A DNA stretch of 14,730 nucleotides from contig JAMPYH010000027.1 of assembly GCA_023700785.1 (NCBI GenBank), forward strand, positions 1 to 14,730, written 5' to 3'. Below are positions 7,866 through 13,421 of this stretch, in pieces; position 1 is the stretch's first letter; each line of letters starts with the position of its first letter. The notes under the pieces were generated by a model. The model searched no databases. It worked only from the letters and a program-made list of their open reading frames with translations, and was not told the DNA's origin. Made by a program: the position numbers and the translations under genes. Origin of the DNA: Candidatus Zixiibacteriota bacterium (GTDB lineage: Bacteria; Zixibacteria; MSB-5A5; GN15; FEB-12).

Positions 7866-7900
7866 GTTAAGTACTGTTACAGGATGTTAAGAGATGTTAA
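7866..7900. promoter_or_regulatory. array of four 10-bp-phased GTTA(A/C) boxes, probable OmpR-family regulator site
   Basis: GTTAA, GTTAC, GTTAA and GTTAA begin at 7866, 7876, 7886 and 7896, exactly one every 10 bp; the last three are preceded by T. Direct half-sites one helical turn apart are the classic layout for OmpR/PhoB-type winged-helix regulators, and TGTTAC is close to the known OmpR half-site. The array ends about five bases upstream of the -35 position of the kinase promoter and lies about 64 bases from the start of the divergent PDZ gene. Control of both operons by the regulator encoded at 9688-10377 is therefore likely. The regular spacing is seen directly; the identity of the binding protein is inference. 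Confidence 0.75.
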
Positions 7901-7927
7901 CGGCGTGGCATTTGCGCCGTTCGCGCG

Positions 7928-7933
7928 TATATT
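7928..7933 (+). promoter_or_regulatory. probable -10 element of the histidine kinase operon
   Basis: TATATT lies only six bases before the ATG at 7940, so transcription would start at or next to the start codon and the message would be almost leaderless. Seventeen bases upstream the sequence is GTGGCA (7905-7910), a poor -35, as expected for an activator-dependent promoter with the boxes at 7866-7900 just upstream. The same nine bases, TATATTAGG, recur at 13271-13279 before the efflux operon. Confidence 0.5.
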
Positions 7934-7939
7934 AGGCAC

Positions 7940-9691
7940 ATGAAACTGTCGCGACATATCGTCAGCGTGATCATCGCGCTTATCATCATCGCCCTGGCGG
8001 GGCTGGTGATGGTGCAGTCGTTGTTGATCAGCAACGCGCGCGAGCTCGAGGAGCAGGCGTTTCAGCGCAACGTGCTGGCCGCGCTGAATGCCGCCGCCCA
8101 GAAGCTGGAGACCGGCGAAACCGCGCGACGGATGATGATCACGATGGGGACGCAGGTCGCGACGCGCGATTCATCGGGGCGAACGATCGTCACTTTTGAA
8201 GAGGCGCTGGTCAGCTCCAGCGCCAGTAGGAGATCAGGCGAGTGGCTCGGATCCAAACCGCTGACCGATTCGGCTATCGTATTCAGGAAATTGCGCAATC
8301 CATCCGCCGACGTTGAACTTGAAGAAAACGCCATCCGCTACCGTGTTCCGGCCAAACAACATGTCCGGGTGATGGCATTCTCAACTGTCACCGGCCGAGA
8401 CACGACGCTGGTCGATACGGTCAAACTTCCGGGCGACTATCGGATCGAACTCTGCGACACCGCGGTTGGCGGCTACAGCTACATGTTCAAGTACGCCAAC
8501 GACAGCGCGACTGTCGTGATGCATGTTGACAGCACGTTTAATATGAAACTTCCGCCGACATCGGTGCAGCTTGACCTGAAGCAGGATATGGTTCGACGTG
8601 TCGCCGACAACCTGATCTTCGCCGAAACGGAGCCGATCGAGCGGCGCGTTGATCCGGCGAAACTTGATTCCATCCTCTCCGCGTCGCTTAAAGAGTCCGG
8701 CATAGACCTGGCCTGCGCGTTCGGCGTTCTATCACCGATCGGAACCCCGCATCTGGTGCAGCCGGCGGTCTATCGCGAGGAATTGATCCGATCGCCGCTG
8801 AGAACCCGTCTCTTTCCCAATGATATTTTCGCCGCGCCGAATGATCTGGTTGTCTTTTTTCCGGAGGAGCGATCCTTCATCTGGCAGCAGGTGACGCCGC
8901 TGTTGATCGCCACCACCGTCTTCATGCTGATCATCACGCTCTGTTTCGCGTACACGATCCGGACGATCGTCCGCCAGCGCCGGTTTGCCGAGCTGACGGT
9001 CGATTTCATCAATAACATGACGCATGAGTTCAAGACGCCGATATCCACCGTCAACCTCGCCGCCGAGGCGCTGCTCAAGTCGGATCGCGCGACCGATGAA
9101 CAGATCGCGCGGTATGGAAAGATGATCCTCGATGAAAACCACCGGATGCGGAACCAGGTGGATAAGATCCTCCAGATGGCGGTACTGGAAGAAGGGGATT
9201 ATGAGTTGCATCTGGTCGATGTTGATCTGCATGAGATGGTGCGTCGGGCGGCGGAACATCTGAGCCTGCATGTCGAGCATCGGAATGGGCAGTTAACCAG
9301 CGACCTCCTGGCGGAACGGCACACGATAAAGGCGGACCCGCTGCATGTGGCCAATGTGATCAGCAATCTGCTCGACAACGCCAATAAGTATTCTCCGGAG
9401 AAACCACAGATCAAGATCAGCAGCCGCAACGGAGACAACGGTATTGTTCTCCGGATCGAGGATCAGGGTGTGGGGATCAAGGAGAAAGATCTCAGGCAGG
9501 TCTTTGAGAAGTTTTACCGGGTGCCGTCGGGGAATGTACATGATGTCAAGGGATTCGGCCTGGGACTTGCCTATGTCAAACTGATGGTTGACGCGATGTC
9601 CGGCCGCATCCGGATCGATTCGCGCTTTGGCCAAGGAACGCAGGTCGAGATCTGGTTCCCCGTGGTTGATACGCCGGAGCAGAGCCTGTGA
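7940..9691 (+). CDS. membrane sensor histidine kinase with large extracytoplasmic domain
   Basis: This 583-residue kinase has a transmembrane helix at about 7-30, an extracytoplasmic region of roughly 280 residues (31-312) with no fold I recognise, and a second helix at about 316-340. No HAMP domain follows: the HisKA box begins almost at once, with FINNMTHEFKTPIS (356-369) holding the phospho-accepting H362. The ATPase part shows the N box NLLDNANKYS (476-485), DQGVGI (508-513), FEKFYRV (522-528) and GFGLGL (538-543). It autophosphorylates and should pass phosphate to D53 of the response regulator, whose GTG start overlaps its stop. The ATG has only a weak AGG three bases upstream, in keeping with a leaderless start. 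Because the gene diverges from a transporter operon with shared boxes between, the sensor probably responds to envelope conditions. The ligand is unknown. Confidence 0.92.
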   Translation: MKLSRHIVSVIIALIIIALAGLVMVQSLLISNARELEEQAFQRNVLAALNAAAQKLETGETARRMMITMGTQVATRDSSGRTIVTFEEALVSSSASRRSGEWLGSKPLTDSAIVFRKLRNPSADVELEENAIRYRVPAKQHVRVMAFSTVTGRDTTLVDTVKLPGDYRIELCDTAVGGYSYMFKYANDSATVVMHVDSTFNMKLPPTSVQLDLKQDMVRRVADNLIFAETEPIERRVDPAKLDSILSASLKESGIDLACAFGVLSPIGTPHLVQPAVYREELIRSPLRTRLFPNDIFAAPNDLVVFFPEERSFIWQQVTPLLIATTVFMLIITLCFAYTIRTIVRQRRFAELTVDFINNMTHEFKTPISTVNLAAEALLKSDRATDEQIARYGKMILDENHRMRNQVDKILQMAVLEEGDYELHLVDVDLHEMVRRAAEHLSLHVEHRNGQLTSDLLAERHTIKADPLHVANVISNLLDNANKYSPEKPQIKISSRNGDNGIVLRIEDQGVGIKEKDLRQVFEKFYRVPSGNVHDVKGFGLGLAYVKLMVDAMSGRIRIDSRFGQGTQVEIWFPVVDTPEQSL

Positions 9692-10377
9692 GCGCGCGGA
9701 TATTGCTGCTTGAAGATGACGCAAATCTCGGCTTGATCCTGCAGGAGCATCTGCAAATGCAGGGGTACGCGGTCACGCTCTGCGCGAACGGCGAGGATGG
9801 TTCGGCCGCATACCGCGGGGGGCGCTTCGACCTCTGTTTGGTTGATGTCATGATGCCGAAAAAGGACGGCTTCACCTTTGCCCGCGAGGTCCGCGCCACC
9901 GACGACCAGACGCCGCTGATATTCCTCACGGCAAAATCGCTTAAAGAAGACAAGATCGAAGGGTTCAAGATCGGCTGTGACGATTATCTCACCAAGCCGT
10001 TCTCGATCGAGGAACTGCTGCTGCGCATCCAGGCGATCCTGAAACGGGCGGGAGGAAAAAGCAAAGACGACTCCACCGTCTCGCAGTTTGAGATCGGGGG
10101 CTACCAGTTCGATGCCACTCGTCAACTGCTTCGCTACAAAGAGAAGCAGTACAAATTGACGCCCAAGGAGGCTGAACTGCTAAGGATGCTTTGCCTGCAT
10201 ATGAATGAAACGCTCGAGCGGGATGTCGCCCTCAAAAAGATCTGGGGGGACGACAGCTATTTCAGCGGGCGAAGTATGGATGTCTTTGTCTCGCGCCTGC
10301 GGAAGTATTTCAAGGATGACCCGCGCGTGGAGATCATGGGGATACATGGGAAAGGCTTTCGGCTGATAGTCGGCTAA
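9688..10377 (+). CDS. OmpR/PhoB-family DNA-binding response regulator
   Basis: This 229-residue regulator has a receiver domain (about 4-118) with the acidic pair D10/D11, the phosphorylated aspartate D53 in LVDVMMP, T81 and K103. A winged-helix output domain follows (about 134-228), including LTPKEAELLRML and, in the recognition-helix region, SMDVFVSRLRKYF with the wing GKGFRL at the end. It starts with GTG, which overlaps the TGA of the kinase gene as GTGA. GGAG lies about eight bases upstream, so the two are translationally coupled. Phosphorylation by the cognate kinase should promote binding to tandem half-sites; the best candidate sites are the four phased boxes at 7866-7900. It is followed at once by a terminator-like hairpin. 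Confidence 0.95.
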   Translation: MSARILLLEDDANLGLILQEHLQMQGYAVTLCANGEDGSAAYRGGRFDLCLVDVMMPKKDGFTFAREVRATDDQTPLIFLTAKSLKEDKIEGFKIGCDDYLTKPFSIEELLLRIQAILKRAGGKSKDDSTVSQFEIGGYQFDATRQLLRYKEKQYKLTPKEAELLRMLCLHMNETLERDVALKKIWGDDSYFSGRSMDVFVSRLRKYFKDDPRVEIMGIHGKGFRLIVG

Positions 10378-10382
10378 CAAAA

Positions 10383-10404
10383 CGGGCCGGCAAAGACCGG
10401 CCCG
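10383..10404. terminator. bidirectional terminator between convergent genes
   Basis: CGGGCCGG (10383-10390) and CCGGCCCG (10397-10404) form a perfect 8-bp GC stem with loop CAAAGA. On the plus strand CTGTTGTTAT follows, a modest T-rich tail for the regulator operon. On the minus strand TTTTGTT follows, a better tail for the operon ending with the VOC gene. Confidence 0.85.
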
Positions 10405-10430
10405 CTGTTGTTATCCTAAATCGAAGCGAG

Positions 10431-10790
10431 CTACTCGCCGTGCTTGTAGATCCCCACGACATTGCCGTCAGGATCAGAGAACCAGGCGAACGCTCCCATG
10501 CCGGGGATCGGTGTCGGGGGGAGGACAGTCTTGCCGCCAAGCGTCTCCGCCTTGGCGAGGCTGGCCTGAAGATCCTCGACCTGGATATAAAAAGTGATAT
10601 AGGGAGCCATGCCCGGCGGCACCGTACTCACACCGCCGCCGATGGCGTTGGATTCGGACGCGGCCTTGACCAGGCCATAATCGCCGCCGCCAAACATCTC
10701 ATACTCCCAGTTGAACATCTTGCCGTAGAACTCGCGCGTCTTACCGCCATCGCGGCCGGCGATCTCAAAATGCACGACAGGTTTTGCCAT
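10431..10790 (-). CDS. VOC-superfamily (glyoxalase/bleomycin-resistance fold) protein
   Basis: This 119-residue protein has the two babbab halves of a single VOC domain: VVHFEIAGRD and the following FYGKMFNWEYE (residues 5-31), then ITFYIQVEDLQASLAKAETLGGKTV (65-89) and FAWFSDPDGNVVGIYK (101-116). The first metal position, H7, is present. The position where many VOC enzymes have a final Glu reads G113 in VVGIY, so a complete metal site and glyoxalase I activity are doubtful. Small proteins of this type are often of unknown role. The ATG at 10790 has AGGAGA seven bases upstream. It lies 32 bases after a small membrane-protein gene and probably shares its transcript, which ends at the hairpin at 10383-10404. 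Confidence 0.85.
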   Translation of the reverse strand: MAKPVVHFEIAGRDGGKTREFYGKMFNWEYEMFGGGDYGLVKAASESNAIGGGVSTVPPGMAPYITFYIQVEDLQASLAKAETLGGKTVLPPTPIPGMGAFAWFSDPDGNVVGIYKHGE

Positions 10791-10822
10791 AGTGAACTCT
10801 CCTTTAGAGACTCCTGCAATTG

Positions 10823-11182
10823 TTATGCGGTTCTGGTTTGAGCCCGGCCATATTTCTGAGTAATAAATCCGAGGATCAGTCCGACCAGCGACCCCGGGAT
10901 CATGATCTCGAGCCAGTAGTGGTTTCCGGATTCGTCCGGCATCGCCGCAATGGCAAACGCCAGCAGCGCGCCAACTCCTAAACCAACTACGAGCCCGATC
11001 GGCAATGAGTTGTACTTTTTCGCGACAAAGCCGATGATGATCCCCGCGATCACGCCTTTGATTGTCGATCCGATCACGATCCCGGTGATCATCGGGGCGG
11101 CTTCCGGTGTGAAGAGCGCGGTGAGGCCGTCAAGACAGCCGAGGATCGCGCCAAAGATCAAGCCGAGCAACGGTTTGGACAT
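10823..11182 (-). CDS. small hypothetical membrane protein, four helices
   Basis: I do not recognise this 119-residue protein. It has four hydrophobic segments, at about 5-22, 32-53, 60-80 and 91-108, rich in glycine (GLVVGLGVGALL). Basic residues lie at K55/K56 and again near the C-terminus (KYGRAQTR). It looks like an integral inner-membrane protein without catalytic motifs. The ATG at 11182 has AGGAG seven bases upstream, which makes the gene credible. It starts 72 bases after the kinase stop and is followed 32 bases later by the VOC gene, so it may be a downstream member of the sigma factor/kinase transcript or have its own promoter. I see no clear -35/-10 pair in the 72-base gap. Confidence 0.75.
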   Translation of the reverse strand: MSKPLLGLIFGAILGCLDGLTALFTPEAAPMITGIVIGSTIKGVIAGIIIGFVAKKYNSLPIGLVVGLGVGALLAFAIAAMPDESGNHYWLEIMIPGSLVGLILGFITQKYGRAQTRTA

Positions 11183-11254
11183 GACATAACTCCTTCTGAT
11201 ATTGTTTCTTCGATTGTCTCTTCACACTACTGTTACCCGTCGCGCGGAGATCCT

Positions 11255-12271
11255 TTAGACCTGCAGGAAGAAAAATACCAGGTACCGCACAACTAAATAG
11301 CCGGCCAAGATAAGCAAAATCACTTTGTTGCGCGCCGCCCAGCGGGTCGCGACCTCCCACGCTCGCTCCCGGTAAGCATCCACCGGCTCGTCGTCCAGAT
11401 ACCGGACCAGATCGCGCGAAAGCGCTTCCGCCGATTGATATCGCGATTCCCTTGACTGACTCATGCACTGAAGGCAGATCGCTTCGATGCGGCGGGAGAT
11501 TTCGCGGTTAATTTGACGCGGGTGGATCAGTTCGCCGGTAGGTGAAAACGACGGGTGCTTTTGCGTGAGCAGGTAATAAAGTACCGCGCCCAACGAATAA
11601 ATGTCGGAACGTTGATCGACCGAAGCACGGTCGGCGGAAGCCTGCTCCGGCGACATATATGCCGGAGTCCCCATGACCGCCCCAGAAGCAGTGTTTTCGA
11701 GATTGGCGTTCGGAGCTTGAGCGGACGTCGGTGTTTGGTTCTCAGCTTTGTGCGCACAGGCTACAGCCAGGCCGAAATCCATGACAAGAACTTCGCCGAA
11801 AGAACCAACCATGATATTGGATGGCTTGAGATCCCGATGCAGGATAGACCTTGAGTGCACAAACGCGACAGCATCCACTACCCGCTGAAAGAGCCGGATC
11901 AGATCCGGGATAGACAAGTGCTGCTCGCGAAAGCGTGCCAGCGTCACCCCCTCGACATACTTCATTATATAGAAGACCCGGCCGTCAGGAAGCAGACCGA
12001 CATCATGGATCGGGACGATTGCCGGATGCTCCAATTGCGCGATCACTTTGGCCTCGCGGATCATCCGCTGCGCCATCTGGCCGGAACTATCCGGCACAGT
12101 CAGGACTTTGAGCGCGACTTTGCGGTCAAGTTCAGTATCTTTGACCAGATAAACCGACCCCATCCCACCTGAGGCGATCTTCTCGATCATCCGATATTTT
12201 GTTCCGCTCAGGTCGGGTTCTTCGACCAGAGATCTCAGCCGTTCCAGTTTTTTGTCGGAGAGATCGGTCAC
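11255..12271 (-). CDS. membrane-anchored Hanks-type Ser/Thr protein kinase
   Basis: This 338-residue kinase has a complete catalytic domain (about 26-290). The glycine-rich loop IASGGMGSVY is at 32-41, the ATP-binding K55 in VALKV, the catalytic loop HRDLKPSN at 145-152 with D147, DFG at 165-167, the activation-segment end GTPAYMSPEQ at 201-210, and DIYSLG at 223-228. The activation loop holds an insert rich in Ser, Thr, Gln and Asn (about 176-197). A hydrophobic stretch at 316-336 ends the protein, so there is no external PASTA or other sensor domain. The start is GTG and overlaps the sigma factor stop as GTGA, so the two proteins are made together. The sigma factor is the obvious candidate substrate, as in PknT/EcfP of Vibrio parahaemolyticus. 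That partnership is inference from position and from the sigma factor's altered region 2.2. Confidence 0.93.
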   Translation of the reverse strand: MTDLSDKKLERLRSLVEEPDLSGTKYRMIEKIASGGMGSVYLVKDTELDRKVALKVLTVPDSSGQMAQRMIREAKVIAQLEHPAIVPIHDVGLLPDGRVFYIMKYVEGVTLARFREQHLSIPDLIRLFQRVVDAVAFVHSRSILHRDLKPSNIMVGSFGEVLVMDFGLAVACAHKAENQTPTSAQAPNANLENTASGAVMGTPAYMSPEQASADRASVDQRSDIYSLGAVLYYLLTQKHPSFSPTGELIHPRQINREISRRIEAICLQCMSQSRESRYQSAEALSRDLVRYLDDEPVDAYRERAWEVATRWAARNKVILLILAGYLVVRYLVFFFLQV

Positions 12272-12999
12272 GTCAGTTTTATCCCCAAAACGGCGAGCAC
12301 TTCCTCGCGATACTCTACTTCGTTGCCGGTCAACTCGGCAATCGTCTCCAGGACTATCTGTCTGAATTGCCTGCGCGCCCAGGCGAGATAATTGGTGACA
12401 GTTTCCACACTGAGCGCGAACTGCTCACCCAGCTGTGCGTAGGTGAGAGAAGTGTCATCGCCAAGATCGTACCTCTCGAAGAGCGTGAAGTAGATCTCTT
12501 TCTCTTGCTCCACGCAAGTCGCCCTGAACTTGTGTATAGAAAGCACCAGGATACTCCGCACCCACTCCTGATCGAACAGCTGATCCGGTCGCTCTGTCGC
12601 CGACGCCGCAAGGCGATTCAGCTCGGAATCCGCCGACGCGAAATCGAGCGACAAATGTTCGATATCTCCGCCGCGCTTGAGCCGTTCTGACGACTGCTGC
12701 TGTTTCATGATAAAGCGATCAAGACAGATTCGCAGATAAGTTCTAAAGCGCGCCATGGATGGGTCAAAATCGGCGAGAAATTGCTTCTCGAAAGCTGTCA
12801 GAAAAAATGACTGGATAGCGTCCTGCGCTTGCTCCGGATCAAGTTTCCAGCGGATCCGGACATACTTATAGGACGGCCGCCAATAAACCGCGATAAGCGC
12901 GTCCCAGCTTCTGCGGCGAGTCTCCGCGTCCGCATTGCGTATCCCCTTCACCGCGCTAAAACGGGTTGTCGGGAAATGTGAATTCGGGTCGCCGGTCAT
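12268..12999 (-). CDS. ECF-like RNA polymerase sigma factor coupled to a Ser/Thr kinase
   Basis: I place the start at ATG 12999, giving 243 residues. The protein then begins MTGDPNSHFPTTRFSAV, matching the 'FPTTRWSLV' opening of a sigma family found with kinases in Planctomycetes and Acidobacteria. A longer frame starts at TTG 13056, but the likely transcription start falls there, so it would leave no leader. Region 2 spans about 33-100. At the usual DAED position the sequence is QAQD (57-60), so two acidic residues are missing; S64 and T68 lie just after. Region 4 covers about 160-222, with the helix-turn-helix LTYAQLGEQFALSVETVTNYLAWARRQ (185-211). No strong ribosome site precedes 12999. 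Promoter choice by the holoenzyme, perhaps after phosphorylation by the coupled kinase, is the expected role; the target genes are unknown. Confidence 0.82.
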   Translation of the reverse strand: MTGDPNSHFPTTRFSAVKGIRNADAETRRRSWDALIAVYWRPSYKYVRIRWKLDPEQAQDAIQSFFLTAFEKQFLADFDPSMARFRTYLRICLDRFIMKQQQSSERLKRGGDIEHLSLDFASADSELNRLAASATERPDQLFDQEWVRSILVLSIHKFRATCVEQEKEIYFTLFERYDLGDDTSLTYAQLGEQFALSVETVTNYLAWARRQFRQIVLETIAELTGNEVEYREEVLAVLGIKLT

Positions 13000-13059
13000 G
13001 ATGAATCGGTCTGCGGAATGGCGCTGCTGGTTTTGGGTTCTGTTCCGTGATGCCAACTG

Positions 13060-13088
13060 AACATACGATTGATCCCCTCAAATGTCAA
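13060..13088 (-). promoter_or_regulatory. housekeeping-type promoter of the sigma factor/kinase operon
   Basis: On the minus strand TTGACA (13088-13083) and TATGTT (13065-13060) are separated by exactly 17 bases. This is a near-consensus sigma-70 layout. Transcription would begin around 13053, leaving a leader of about 55 bases before the ATG at 12999. A GTTAC lies just upstream of the -35 (13099-13095). Confidence 0.75.
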
Positions 13089-13270
13089 AAGGGGGTAACG
13101 GGAGGCCAAAATACAGGTTAGTTCCTCGGTACTCACGAAGGTGTAACACGAGGGCGCTCAGACCTTGCATCGCAGTAACTTGGACGAAGACAAAGACCGC
13201 GTTCGTGGGGATGTGACCCGCTTGTGATTGGGCCGGCCGGGCTGTAGTAACATTATGGTGGCAATACGTC
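13089..13270. other. intergenic region between divergent sigma factor and efflux operons
   Basis: No credible gene is seen here. GTAAC occurs four times (13095, 13143, 13175, 13247), more often than expected for so short a stretch, but without the 10-bp phasing seen at 7866-7900. The rest shows no strong hairpin or repeat. The region separates the minus-strand promoter at 13060-13088 from the plus-strand -10 candidate at 13271. Confidence 0.5.
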
Positions 13271-13276
13271 TATATT
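13271..13276 (+). promoter_or_regulatory. probable -10 element of the RND efflux operon
   Basis: TATATT is followed by AGG, giving the same TATATTAGG as before the histidine kinase gene. The sequence 17-18 bases upstream (GTAACAT, 13247-13253) is only a weak -35 match, so an activator or an alternative sigma factor may be needed. Transcription would start near 13283, leaving a leader of about 140 bases. An imperfect hairpin lies in that leader: GAGGG-AA at 13308-13315 pairs with TTCCCTC at 13319-13325, with a bulged G. Confidence 0.45.
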
Positions 13277-13411
13277 AGGGAACCGGAACCCTCGTTTAGC
13301 GATTATGGAGGGGAAACATTCCCTCTTTCGGACCGTATATCTTTTCTCTGCTTGGTGGTCCGGGCAAAGTCCAACAGAGTCAGAATATAGAAACATAAGA
13401 AGCGTAACTTT

Positions 13412-13415
13412 GAGG
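13412..13415 (+). promoter_or_regulatory. ribosome-binding site that fixes the membrane fusion protein start
   Basis: GAGG lies six bases before GTG 13422. No such site precedes the in-frame ATG at 13305. Starting at 13422 also places the lipoprotein signal peptide at the N-terminus, where it must be to work. Confidence 0.75.
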
Positions 13416-13421
13416 TTTTGT

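Noticed and set aside
7862..7890. TTAACA-N15-TAACTA as a minus-strand promoter for the PDZ operon
   Set aside because: The spacing is too short and the hexamers coincide with the phased regulator boxes, so the match may simply reflect those boxes. The true start of this operon is not clear from sequence.
12199..12690. 163-residue open frame on the plus strand
   Set aside because: Antisense to the kinase and sigma factor genes, which have full family motifs.
13000..13056. TTG-initiated N-terminal extension of the sigma factor
   Set aside because: The near-consensus promoter at 13060-13088 would start transcription at about this TTG, and the family's N-terminus (FPTTR) begins shortly after ATG 12999.
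13308..13325. Hairpin as a full intrinsic terminator or riboswitch
   Set aside because: The stem is short with a bulge, the T-run is only three bases, and no known riboswitch core is seen. Kept only as a remark on the leader.
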